Shown here: one piece after another, positions 42,923 to 51,575 of the stretch
How the letters are laid out: each line of letters opens with the position of its first letter
How positions within the stretch are numbered: the first letter of the stretch is position 1
From: Chitinophagaceae bacterium
Lineage (GTDB): Bacteria > Bacteroidota > Bacteroidia > Chitinophagales > Chitinophagaceae
Reading direction: 5' to 3'
Length of the DNA stretch: 64,000 nucleotides
Assembly (NCBI GenBank): GCA_016787065.1
Contig: JAEUVD010000052.1
Location: 1 to 64,000, forward strand
The notes under the pieces: model-generated
Database searches by the model: none
Seen by the model: only the letters and a program-made list of their open reading frames with translations
Told to the model about the DNA's origin: nothing
Translations under genes and position numbers: made by a program

Positions 42923-44302
42923 ATGAGAAAATTACTTTTACCCTTCTTACTGCTTGGTGCACTTTGTACGCAAGCCCAAAATGTAGATCACAGCTATAAG
43001 CCATTAACCCTAAAACTGGATGAAAAGGGATCTAAATTTCTACGAATCATTACTTGGCATCAAATGTGGTTATCGTACACCGATAATAATACTGGTACCT
43101 TAGACATTAATGGAAAAGCTTCTTCATCGAGCACAGAATTTGGAATTCGTCGTTCGCGGATTTTGTTACAAGCACAAGTTTCTCCTCGCTTTATGATTGT
43201 AACCCATTTTGGAATCAACAATCAAAGTTTTTCGAATGGTGGTAGTGCAGGAACTTTAGGTACCGGTGCCAGCGCTAGCGGGCAAGGCGGTAAGCGGCCA
43301 CAATTGTATATTCATGACGCTTGGACGGAATACGCCGTAGTTCCCGGCAAACTCCATCTTGGAACCGGATTACACTATTGGAATGGTGTTTCCAGGATGG
43401 CGAGTAATAGCACGCTCAACTTCATGACGCTTGATGCCCCTATTCACAATTGGTATAACATTGAAGCTACAGACCAGTTTGCACGTCAATTAGGTATTTA
43501 TGCAAAAGGACAACTCGATCGATTCGACTATCGCTTCGCTGTGAATAAACCATTCGCTTTTGGTGTTCCCGTAAATAGCGCTATTACGTCGCCAAATGCA
43601 ACAAATGCTTTAACGGAAACATGGTCGGCCCAGGCCTATGCTGATTATCAATTTTTTGATAAAGAAAGTAATGTGCTTCCCTATTTCGTAGGCTCTTACC
43701 TTGGTGCTAAAAAAGTATTTAATGTTGGCGCTGGCTTTTATCATCATCCTAAAGCAACTGCAAGCAGACCAACACCAACGGATAGTGTAGTAACACATAA
43801 TCAAACAAATGTTGGTGCAGATGTTTTTTTAGATATGCCATTGCCTAAAACAAAAGGTATGGCTTTGAACGTGTATTCATCTTTTACCTATCATGATTTC
43901 GGCCCAAATTATATTCGCAACATTGGTATTTTAAATCAACATCCAAGTGTTCAGTCGAGTGCAACAAATACCAATACTTCATGGGCCGGTGGTGGTAATC
44001 TTCAACCTACGTTAGGCACCGGAACAATTTGGTACACACAAGCTGGTTTGCTGCTACCTAAATTAAAAAATGGCACGGCATTCATGCCCTATGTAACCTT
44101 TACTTATAAGGATTTTGAACGCATTGGTAAAGCCAGCGGGCAGTACGATTTAGGGTTGAATTATTTCATTAATGGTCATAACGCAAAAGTTACATTACAA
44201 TATAGCAATCGCCCTGTTTATAAATTCCCTGCCACTGGCACAACACCCGAACGCAATGGAAGTAAAGGTGAAGTAATTCTTCAAACACACATTTTTCTAT
44301 AA
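42923..44302 (+). CDS. Outer-membrane porin
   Basis: A 459-aa beta-barrel protein with signal peptide MRKLLLPFLLLGALCTQAQ. After a short N-terminal segment, IRRSRILLQAQVSPRFMIVT and many alternating strands ending in aromatic residues are typical of phosphate-selective-porin-like/Porin_O_P barrels. The C-terminal strand (SKGEVILQTHIFL) ends in Phe-Leu. It probably lets small anions such as carboxylates pass the outer membrane. It precedes the MHS permease by 24 bases, so uptake across both membranes may be co-expressed. The ligand is not determined by sequence. Confidence 0.75.
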   Translation: MRKLLLPFLLLGALCTQAQNVDHSYKPLTLKLDEKGSKFLRIITWHQMWLSYTDNNTGTLDINGKASSSSTEFGIRRSRILLQAQVSPRFMIVTHFGINNQSFSNGGSAGTLGTGASASGQGGKRPQLYIHDAWTEYAVVPGKLHLGTGLHYWNGVSRMASNSTLNFMTLDAPIHNWYNIEATDQFARQLGIYAKGQLDRFDYRFAVNKPFAFGVPVNSAITSPNATNALTETWSAQAYADYQFFDKESNVLPYFVGSYLGAKKVFNVGAGFYHHPKATASRPTPTDSVVTHNQTNVGADVFLDMPLPKTKGMALNVYSSFTYHDFGPNYIRNIGILNQHPSVQSSATNTNTSWAGGGNLQPTLGTGTIWYTQAGLLLPKLKNGTAFMPYVTFTYKDFERIGKASGQYDLGLNYFINGHNAKVTLQYSNRPVYKFPATGTTPERNGSKGEVILQTHIFL

Positions 44303-44326
44303 TTCTTTACACAAAAAAAATAATAC

Positions 44327-45859
44327 ATGTCACAACAACATAATATTTCAACTAAAGGAATTGCTACCATTATAGGCGCTTCCTCGTTAGGAACCTTAAT
44401 TGAATGGTATGATTTCTACATTTTTGGGATGCTTGCCAAAATCATTTCCACGCAATTCTTTCCCGATGGAAATGCTACGGCGGCCTTACTTAGTACTCTA
44501 GCAATTTTTGCTGCGGGTTTCATCGTTCGTCCGTTTGGTGCCTTAGTTTTCGGACGTATTGGGGATATTGTCGGAAGAAAATACACCTTCCTATTAACGT
44601 TAGTTTTGATGGGTGGTTCTACCTTTCTAATTGGTTTGGTACCGAGTTATAAAACTATCGGTATGGCGGCTCCCGCCTTGGTATTACTATTACGTTTAAT
44701 TCAAGGTTTGGCGTTAGGAGGTGAGTACGGTGGTGCTGCAACTTATGTAGCCGAACATGCACCAGCACACAAACGAGGTTTTTATACATCCTGGATTCAA
44801 ACCACAGCTACCTTAGGATTATTCGTGGCCTTAGGCGTTATCATGACGGTTAAATTTAATATGCCGGAAGAAGATTTTGTATCCGAATGGGGAGGTTGGC
44901 GTTATCCGTTTTGGATATCCATCTTACTAGTAATCGTTTCGATTTATATCCGTATGCGCATGAATGAATCACCGTTATTTGCGAAATTACAACATGAATG
45001 TAAAACCTCTACGAATCCGTTAAAGGAAAGCTTTGCACATAAGGGAAATTTTAAAATGGTATTGCTAGCCTTGTTTGGCGCGGTTATGGGACAAGGTGTT
45101 GTTTGGTATACAGGACAATTCTTTGCACAAAGTTTTTTAGAAAATAAAGCCAACTTAGATTTCGAGCAAAGCAGAACAATTATGCTTTGGGCTATTGCTT
45201 TTGCAACTCCATTGTTTCTATTTTTTGGTTGGTTAAGTGATCGAATCGGTAGAAAATGGATTATGATGATAGGTATGGCTGCGGCAATTTTTTCATACCG
45301 GCCAATCTATCAACACTTTCTTGATGAAACGGATGTAAAAAAATGGGAAGCACAGGCGGTCGGTGAACCATCCATTAAACACGATGCGGTTAAAAATTCA
45401 TCGGATAGTGTAATTATTAGCTCTGTTAAATTTGAAGCTAGTAATGGCGCAAAATATACACAGGTAAATACAGACACCCTTTTTGCCGATCAATCGAAGG
45501 CTATAGCCAGCGCAAAAGTAAGCTACAAAGACAAGCATATACCAAGTAATACCTATTGGCGTTTTGTATTTTTGGTGTTCTTACAAATTCTTTACGTAAC
45601 CATGGTTTATGGCCCAATTGCGGCATTCTTAGTTGAATTATTTCCAACTAAAATACGATATACTTCTATGAGTTTACCATACCACATTGGTAATGGTGTG
45701 TTCGGCGGATTAGTTCCATTTATTGGATTATTACTGACCACGAGTTTCCCCTCAGACCCTTTAGTTGGTTTATGGTATCCAATAGGTGTGGCAGCACTTT
45801 GCTTGGTAATTGGTGTGCTCTATTTGCGAAACAAAATAGATGAAGACGTAACAGATTAA
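44327..45859 (+). CDS. MHS-family MFS permease (ProP/ShiA-like)
   Basis: A 510-aa protein with 12 expected TM helices. IGASSLGTLIEWYDFYIFGM is the MHS N-terminus, FGRIGDIVGRKYTF the MFS signature loop, and RLIQGLALGGEYGGAATYVAEHAP the MHS hallmark. A ~100-residue polar insert (DVKKWEAQAVGEPSIKHDAV and onward to SNTYWR) between the eighth and ninth predicted helices is unusual for the family. Substrates of MHS permeases include small carboxylates, shikimate and betaines; beside acs and prpE an organic-acid substrate is likely. It is followed by a small membrane protein. Confidence 0.85.
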   Translation: MSQQHNISTKGIATIIGASSLGTLIEWYDFYIFGMLAKIISTQFFPDGNATAALLSTLAIFAAGFIVRPFGALVFGRIGDIVGRKYTFLLTLVLMGGSTFLIGLVPSYKTIGMAAPALVLLLRLIQGLALGGEYGGAATYVAEHAPAHKRGFYTSWIQTTATLGLFVALGVIMTVKFNMPEEDFVSEWGGWRYPFWISILLVIVSIYIRMRMNESPLFAKLQHECKTSTNPLKESFAHKGNFKMVLLALFGAVMGQGVVWYTGQFFAQSFLENKANLDFEQSRTIMLWAIAFATPLFLFFGWLSDRIGRKWIMMIGMAAAIFSYRPIYQHFLDETDVKKWEAQAVGEPSIKHDAVKNSSDSVIISSVKFEASNGAKYTQVNTDTLFADQSKAIASAKVSYKDKHIPSNTYWRFVFLVFLQILYVTMVYGPIAAFLVELFPTKIRYTSMSLPYHIGNGVFGGLVPFIGLLLTTSFPSDPLVGLWYPIGVAALCLVIGVLYLRNKIDEDVTD

Positions 45860-45886
45860 ATTACAATAAAACAAAAATGTATCATC

Positions 45887-46132
45887 ATGAATATGCTTAA
45901 AAAATCACTCGGTATCGTTTGGCTCATACTCGGACCACTCTTAATTTACTTTCTTATCGCTGGAGCCATCGACAATATAAATCCGCATGGCACGAAAGAT
46001 ATTAATAAACCCATCCCCTGGATAATTATTATTACCATTTTCGCGCCGATTGCTGTTGGTCTTATGATCTTCGGGTTTTATGCTCTAAAAGGTGAATATG
46101 ATCATCTCCCGGAAAATAGTTCAGAGATTTAA
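45887..46132 (+). CDS. Small membrane protein downstream of the permease
   Basis: 81 aa with two predicted TM segments (LGIVWLILGPLLIYFLIAGA and WIIIITIFAPIAVGLMIFGFY) and a charged C-terminus (YDHLPENSSEI). It lies 27 bases after the permease and is probably co-transcribed with it, ahead of the terminator at 46151. No function assigned; an accessory subunit for the permease is possible. Confidence 0.7.
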   Translation: MNMLKKSLGIVWLILGPLLIYFLIAGAIDNINPHGTKDINKPIPWIIIITIFAPIAVGLMIFGFYALKGEYDHLPENSSEI

Positions 46133-46150
46133 GAATTCAAAAAAGAAGGG

Positions 46151-46184
46151 AAACCGTTGTTTAAACAAACGACGGTTTTTTTTT
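46151..46184 (+). terminator. Terminator after permease operon
   Basis: The stem AAACCGTTGTTT / AAACAAACGACGGTTT (one mismatch-loop) is followed by a run of nine T. It separates the porin/permease unit from the sensor-kinase genes. Confidence 0.85.
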
Positions 46185-46262
46185 GAACCTATTCGTTACA
46201 AGCACTAGCAAATTAGAAATTTCTATTCAACTTTATTTACATTCACAGCATAAAAAATAGCG

Positions 46263-46472
46263 TTGACTAAAAAACAAATCATATTGCTGCTTATTTGTTT
46301 ACTAGGAATTATCCTTTTCTTTCAACCCATTTTACAAATTGTATTAAAACCAAAATTCATCCATGGCATTCCACGTTCGGTAATCTATGTTTTTTTTGTA
46401 TGGTTTTTATTTATCCTCGGTCTAAGATGGTGTTCAACTTTATTACCAACTGATATAGACGATGATAAGTAA
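46263..46472 (+). CDS. Small membrane protein upstream of the sensor kinase
   Basis: 69 aa from a TTG start. Two hydrophobic segments (IILLLICLLGIILFFQPILQ and VIYVFFVWFLFILGLRWC) and an acidic tail (TDIDDDK). Its last 11 bases overlap the start of the SLC5-histidine kinase gene, so translation is coupled. Co-conservation with the transporter-kinase would support a partner role; I see no recognised domain. Confidence 0.65.
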   Translation: MTKKQIILLLICLLGIILFFQPILQIVLKPKFIHGIPRSVIYVFFVWFLFILGLRWCSTLLPTDIDDDK

Positions 46473-49122
46473 AGGAGTTATTATAGCACTTGCGATAGCC
46501 TATCTCTGCATACTATTTCTAGTGGCCAACCTAAGCGAACGTAACAAATTTAAAATCGCTTCGTCGTGGATTTATGCGTTGTCGATGGCTGTGTACTGTA
46601 CTGCATGGACATTTTTTGGTAGCATTGGAAACGCAGCCGAAAAAGGGCTTAGCTTTCTTCCAGTTTACCTTGGACCTACTCTTTTTATGCCCTTGATTGC
46701 TCCTGTATTAGTTAAAATAATACGCATCTCGAAACGACAACGAATAACAAGTATCGCAGATTTTATTTCCAGCAGATATGGTAAAAATGTTTCCTTAGGG
46801 ATATGGGTTACACTTTTTTGTGTTATCGGAATTGTGCCTTACATCTCCATTCAATTAAAAGCTATCACCTCCGGGATTGAAATTTTAACCGGTTATGAAA
46901 ATAACATCGGTTGGTGGCAAGACAGCACACTCTATATAGCTGCAGTTCTAGCTTTATTTACAATGGTATATGGCATTCGTCATATTGATGCTACCGAACA
47001 ACATAAAGGAGTTATGAGTGCAATTGCCTTTGAATCGATAATAAAACTTGTTGCCTTTCTCCTTTGTGGATTAGCCATTTGTTATGTAACGTTCAATAAT
47101 ACCAGCGATATATTCAAACAAGCTGCAATTAAAAACATGGTTGCCCCTTTTACGACCAACCAAAATTTCAATAGTTGGAATTGGATATTAACAGCTTTGG
47201 TTTCGGCACTTTCTATACTTTTTCTTCCTCGACAATTTCAGGTAGCTGTAGTTGAAAATACCGATGTAAATCATGTTAAGAAATCGATGTGGGTATTCCC
47301 TTTATATTTACTTCTAATTAATCTGTTAGTAATTCCAATTGCTCTTGCCGGCAAATTAACCTTACAGCAAGGCAGTCCGGATAATTATTTTCTACTCTTA
47401 ATAGAACAATTAAAAAATCCTGGTTTAAGTGCTTTAGTTTTTATTGGAGGTTTTTCAGCCGCTACCGGTATGGTTATCGTAGAAGTAATTGCCCTTACCA
47501 CCATGATTAGCAATCATGTTTTAGCTCCTTTATTTTTAACACGATCATCCAAAATCGCATATAACGCAGGTAAGTTTATTTTAAATACACGCCGTATTGC
47601 TGCCATTTTTCTTCTTTTTTTCGCGTATCTTTTTGAAAAGCAAGTAGCAGAACGATACTCTCTTATTTCCATCGGCTTAATTTCATTTACAGCTATGGCA
47701 CAGTTGGCTCCTTCGGTACTTTTCGGATTATTTTGGAAAGAAAGTAATCGCAAAGCTGCTGTTGTTTCTATTCTATCCGGTTTTCTTCTATGGTTTTACA
47801 CGCTTGTAATACCTTCTTTCAAAGGATCAACATGGATAGATCATTTACTTCTTAATGGGCCTTTCTCGATATCATGGTTAAAGCCAACAGAACTTTTTGG
47901 CATGAATCATCTCGATCCAATCAGTCATGGAATTTTTTGGAGTTTAGGGATCAACACCCTCCTCTTTGTACTAATATCTTTACAAGGCAAGGTTGAAAAT
48001 AGCGTGCACATGCAACAGGAATTATTTTTACATCCTTCCAAAACGAAATATCCTAATGCCATTTGGAACGGGCTCACGTTGTATCATGATTTAAAAAGTA
48101 TGCTGGCTCGTTTTATTGGAGAGAAACGCGTTGAACTTTTATTACAAGGATATGCCAACCGACATGACATAATTATTCAAGAAGATGGGCCGGCAGATCG
48201 GCGTATGGTGCGGTTTGCAGAACGACTTTTAGGAGGTGTAGTTGGAGCAGCTTCTTCAAGATTAATGATAAGCTCTGTTACTACAGAAGAGAATATAACT
48301 TTAACCGAGGTGATGGATATTGTAAAAGAAAGTCAACAGATTATTGAATTAAATAAAGAACTTCGAAAAAAATCGATTGAATTAGAAAAGGCAAGCAGTG
48401 CCCTCAGTGCGGCCAATGAAAAGCTACTGCACGCCGATGAACTTAAAAATGAATTTCTGTATACTGTAACACATGAACTTCGTACTCCGCTTACTTCCAT
48501 ACGAGCACTCTCTGAAATTTTGCATGATAATCCGGATTTAGATGAAGAACAACGACAGCAATATTTGAGTATCATCACGCGTGAAATTGAAAAGTTAAGT
48601 CATTTAATTACGCAAGTATTGAACTTAGAAAAATACGAAAGTGGTCGCCAACGAATACATCCGATTTCCTTTGAAATGAAGGATTTGTTACAGGAAGTGA
48701 TGGATTCCTTGTATCCACTGGCGCAGGAAAAAAATAAAATCATGTTGTGTAATTTACCTAATGAACAATTACTCATACATGCCGATCGTTCGCTGTTAGT
48801 GCAAGTGGTTTACAATTTAGTAAGTAACGCGATAAAATTTGCTCATGAAAAAATTGAAATTCTAATTCGAAAACAAGGCGATGAACTTGAAGTACAAATT
48901 TGTGATGATGGCCCGGGTATTGATGAATTTCAGAAGGATTTGTTATTTGATAAATTCTATCAATACAAACAACATCATTTATTAAAACCCGAAGGCAGTG
49001 GTTTAGGACTTGCCATTTGCCGACGAATTATTGAATTGCATCATGGAAAAATAAGTGCCCGAAATAATGTAACCAAAGGTGCAAGCTTTATCTTTGTTCT
49101 CCCTTCAATTTATCAAGAATAG
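46462..49122 (+). CDS. SLC5 (sodium/solute symporter)–STAC–histidine kinase (CrbS/CbrA-like)
   Basis: An 886-aa fusion. Residues ~1–500 form a 13-TM SSS/SLC5 symporter (ASSWIYALSMAVYCTAWTFFG, SIADFISSRYGKNVSLG). ~560–620 is a STAC-like segment (DRRMVRFAERLLGGVVGAAS). A coiled coil (ELNKELRKKSIELEKASSAL) leads to the HisKA site FLYTVTHELRTPLTSI (His671). The ATPase follows (N box QVVYNLVSNAIKF; CDDGPGID; GSGLGLAICRRI). Such fusions sense small solutes; CrbS and CbrA regulate acs and carbon use in Gammaproteobacteria. Here acs, prpE and an MHS permease are close, so an acetate-type signal is likely. The cognate response regulator follows after one base. Confidence 0.88.
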   Translation: MISKGVIIALAIAYLCILFLVANLSERNKFKIASSWIYALSMAVYCTAWTFFGSIGNAAEKGLSFLPVYLGPTLFMPLIAPVLVKIIRISKRQRITSIADFISSRYGKNVSLGIWVTLFCVIGIVPYISIQLKAITSGIEILTGYENNIGWWQDSTLYIAAVLALFTMVYGIRHIDATEQHKGVMSAIAFESIIKLVAFLLCGLAICYVTFNNTSDIFKQAAIKNMVAPFTTNQNFNSWNWILTALVSALSILFLPRQFQVAVVENTDVNHVKKSMWVFPLYLLLINLLVIPIALAGKLTLQQGSPDNYFLLLIEQLKNPGLSALVFIGGFSAATGMVIVEVIALTTMISNHVLAPLFLTRSSKIAYNAGKFILNTRRIAAIFLLFFAYLFEKQVAERYSLISIGLISFTAMAQLAPSVLFGLFWKESNRKAAVVSILSGFLLWFYTLVIPSFKGSTWIDHLLLNGPFSISWLKPTELFGMNHLDPISHGIFWSLGINTLLFVLISLQGKVENSVHMQQELFLHPSKTKYPNAIWNGLTLYHDLKSMLARFIGEKRVELLLQGYANRHDIIIQEDGPADRRMVRFAERLLGGVVGAASSRLMISSVTTEENITLTEVMDIVKESQQIIELNKELRKKSIELEKASSALSAANEKLLHADELKNEFLYTVTHELRTPLTSIRALSEILHDNPDLDEEQRQQYLSIITREIEKLSHLITQVLNLEKYESGRQRIHPISFEMKDLLQEVMDSLYPLAQEKNKIMLCNLPNEQLLIHADRSLLVQVVYNLVSNAIKFAHEKIEILIRKQGDELEVQICDDGPGIDEFQKDLLFDKFYQYKQHHLLKPEGSGLGLAICRRIIELHHGKISARNNVTKGASFIFVLPSIYQE

Positions 49123-49123
49123 T

Positions 49124-49495
49124 ATGGAACAGGATGTAAAGAAAAAGATACTCGTTGTAGATGATGACCCGTACATTTTAATGTCTCTTGAATTTCTAAT
49201 GAAGAAAAACGGTTACGATGTTTTAGTTGCTCGCAATGGTACGGAAGCCATGGCTATCTTGCGTGAATTCCTTCCGGATATCGTGCTATTGGATATTATG
49301 ATGCCTGATGTGAATGGTTATGATATTTGTAAGTACATCCGATCCGTAAAAAAACTCGATCATACAAAAGTTGTTTTTCTAAGCGCTAAATCAACCGATG
49401 CCGATATAAAAAAAGGCTTAGAGCTTGGTGCAGTTTTATACATTTCTAAACCCTTTTCAACACGTAATTTAATGAAGCAGCTAAATGACTTGTAA
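49124..49495 (+). CDS. Single-domain response regulator
   Basis: 123 aa from the ATG at 49124 (MEQDVKKKILVVDDDPYILM). It has the acidic pocket Asp13–15, phosphoacceptor Asp57 (DIVLLDIMMPD), Ser/Thr switch (VVFLSAKST) and Lys in SKPFSTRNL: a complete REC domain with no output domain. It lies one base after the kinase gene, so it is its probable partner. Output must be through another protein, possibly a DNA-binding factor elsewhere. The frame extends upstream to 49079 but overlaps the kinase. Confidence 0.9.
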   Translation: MEQDVKKKILVVDDDPYILMSLEFLMKKNGYDVLVARNGTEAMAILREFLPDIVLLDIMMPDVNGYDICKYIRSVKKLDHTKVVFLSAKSTDADIKKGLELGAVLYISKPFSTRNLMKQLNDL

Positions 49496-49577
49496 AAACT
49501 TCATTTGAATTTGCTAAATAGGTATAGATTCTTTCGTTGATGCTTTATTGCGATTTACCTTGTGCTAAAAATCCACT

Positions 49578-51452
49578 ATGTCGTATCACGATGATTACTT
49601 ACAAAGCATTACACTTCGTGAAATATTTTGGAAGAAACAAGCCGAAAGTATTTCTTGGTATCGTTTCCCATCAACAATTCTAACCGAACACCCAAACCAA
49701 CTTTATCAATGGTATGAAGATGGCATGGTGAATATGAGTTACCTCTGTTTAGATTACCACATTGAACATGGAAGAGGGAATCAGGAAGCCCTTATTTGGG
49801 ATAGCCCGGTTACAGGCTTGAAAAAAAGGTATACATACAACGAGTTAAAAAAAGAAGTAGCAACACTGGCAGGAGCTTTACTTGAGTTAGGATTAAACAC
49901 CGGAGACACAGCCATAATTTACATGCCCATGATTCCGGAAGCTGTTATTGCTATGCTAGCTTGTGCCCGATTAGGGATTACGCACTCCGTTGTTTTTGGA
50001 GGTTTCGCTCCGCATGAATTAGCCCTTCGCATGAATGATGCCGAACCTTCTGTAATACTCTCTGCAGCCTATGGCATTGAGGGTAAAAACAAGATTAATT
50101 ATAAAACCATGGTAGATAGAGCTTTGACTGAATCTTCGCATTCAGTAAAGCATAGAGTGTATGTAGCGCGTCCTGAAATGGATTTGACTTTAGACCCAAG
50201 TTGCGAATATGATTATCATGAATTACTAAGTAAAGCACAAGAAGCCGCACCGGTTGCATTACCTTCAACCCATCCGTTATACATACTATACACCAGTGGA
50301 ACAACAGGTACGCCCAAGGGAATAGTGCGAGATACAGGAGGTTATGCTGTAGCCTTAAAATATTCGATGCAGGCTATTTATAATATTCAAGCCGGTGATG
50401 TTTACTGGGCCGCGAGTGATGTTGGTTGGGTTGTTGGTCATTCGTATATCGTTTACGGTCCTTTACTACAAGGTTGCACATCTATCTTGTATGAGGGAAA
50501 GCCAGTTGGCACTCCAGATGCCGGAGCATTTTGGCGAATGATTGAAACCTATCAAGTGCGAACTTTTTTTACGGCACCTACAGCCATTCGCGCCATTCGA
50601 AAAGAAGATTCAGATGGAAGCTTCTTTCGAAAGTATGATTGCAGTCATTTACAAAGTATTTTTTTAGCCGGTGAGCGCTGCGATCCTCCAACGTTAACGT
50701 GGTTGCATGATTTAGTTTCTAAACCGGTAATCGATCATTGGTGGCAAACAGAAAGTGGTTGGCCTATGCTAGCCATTCCGATGGGTATTGAACCTAAGGT
50801 AGTTAAACCTGGTAGTGCGGGTATTGCTGTTTGTGGTTTTGATATTTCGATTATGGATGAAGAAGGTGTAATGCAACAAGCCGACAAAGAAGGGTATGTG
50901 GTAGTTCGTTTACCCTTACCTCCCGGATGTTTACCTACGCTATGGAAGGACGATGATCGTTTCAGAAAAGAATATTTGCAACAGTTTCAGGGTTATTATC
51001 TAACAGGTGATGGTGGCTATATGGATGCAGAAGGTTATTGTTTTATCATGGGACGCATGGATGATGTGATAAATGTAAGTGGACATCGGTTAAGTACCGG
51101 TGAAATGGAAGAAGTATTAGCATCCCACCCGGCAGTTGCAGAATGCGCGGTGGTGGGTGTGCATGATGCTTTGCGCGGACAAAGACCCGTTGCCTTGGTT
51201 GTGTTAAAAGATGTAATTAACAATCAGCAAGGGCCAATCGACCTTGAACTCATTCAAAAAATACGAGATACCATTGGTGCTATTGCTTATTTAAAAACAG
51301 TGTACACGGTGAAACGCTTACCTAAAACCAGAAGTGGAAAAATCTTGCGTAAAACCATTCGTGCCATGCTTGATCATATTCCTTATACCATCCCATCAAC
51401 TATTGAAGACGCAACCGTTATTGATGAGCTTAAAGAACATATTTTAATCTAG
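49578..51452 (+). CDS. prpE: Propionyl-CoA synthetase (PrpE-like acyl-CoA ligase)
   Basis: A 624-aa AMP-forming acyl-CoA synthetase closer to PrpE/ACSS3 than to the acs product at 40341–42338. MVNMSYLCLDYHIEHGRGNQEALIWDSPVT is the PrpE N-terminus (long stretch, positions ~49726–49815). ILYTSGTTGTPKGIVRDTGGY is the A3 motif, IDHWWQTESGWPM the acid-binding region, and PKTRSGKILRKTI the catalytic lysine region. It activates propionate or acetate to its CoA ester. It follows the sensor-kinase/regulator pair by 82 bases on the same strand. Substrate preference between C2 and C3 cannot be decided by eye. Confidence 0.85.
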   Translation: MSYHDDYLQSITLREIFWKKQAESISWYRFPSTILTEHPNQLYQWYEDGMVNMSYLCLDYHIEHGRGNQEALIWDSPVTGLKKRYTYNELKKEVATLAGALLELGLNTGDTAIIYMPMIPEAVIAMLACARLGITHSVVFGGFAPHELALRMNDAEPSVILSAAYGIEGKNKINYKTMVDRALTESSHSVKHRVYVARPEMDLTLDPSCEYDYHELLSKAQEAAPVALPSTHPLYILYTSGTTGTPKGIVRDTGGYAVALKYSMQAIYNIQAGDVYWAASDVGWVVGHSYIVYGPLLQGCTSILYEGKPVGTPDAGAFWRMIETYQVRTFFTAPTAIRAIRKEDSDGSFFRKYDCSHLQSIFLAGERCDPPTLTWLHDLVSKPVIDHWWQTESGWPMLAIPMGIEPKVVKPGSAGIAVCGFDISIMDEEGVMQQADKEGYVVVRLPLPPGCLPTLWKDDDRFRKEYLQQFQGYYLTGDGGYMDAEGYCFIMGRMDDVINVSGHRLSTGEMEEVLASHPAVAECAVVGVHDALRGQRPVALVVLKDVINNQQGPIDLELIQKIRDTIGAIAYLKTVYTVKRLPKTRSGKILRKTIRAMLDHIPYTIPSTIEDATVIDELKEHILI

Positions 51453-51455
51453 ATA

Positions 51456-51522
51456 TTTCATTGTTCATTATTCATTATTCATTGTTCATTATTCATTGTT
51501 CATTATTCATTGTTCATTGTTA
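51456..51522. repeat. TTCATTGTTCATTA microsatellite
   Basis: An irregular tandem of TTCATT-GTTCATTA units filling almost all of the space between prpE and the phosphatase gene; same motif as 23448–23503. Confidence 0.8.
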
Positions 51523-51575
51523 ATTTGAAACCATGTTTTCATTTTTAAATAAGAATCTACTTATGTTTGTTACTC

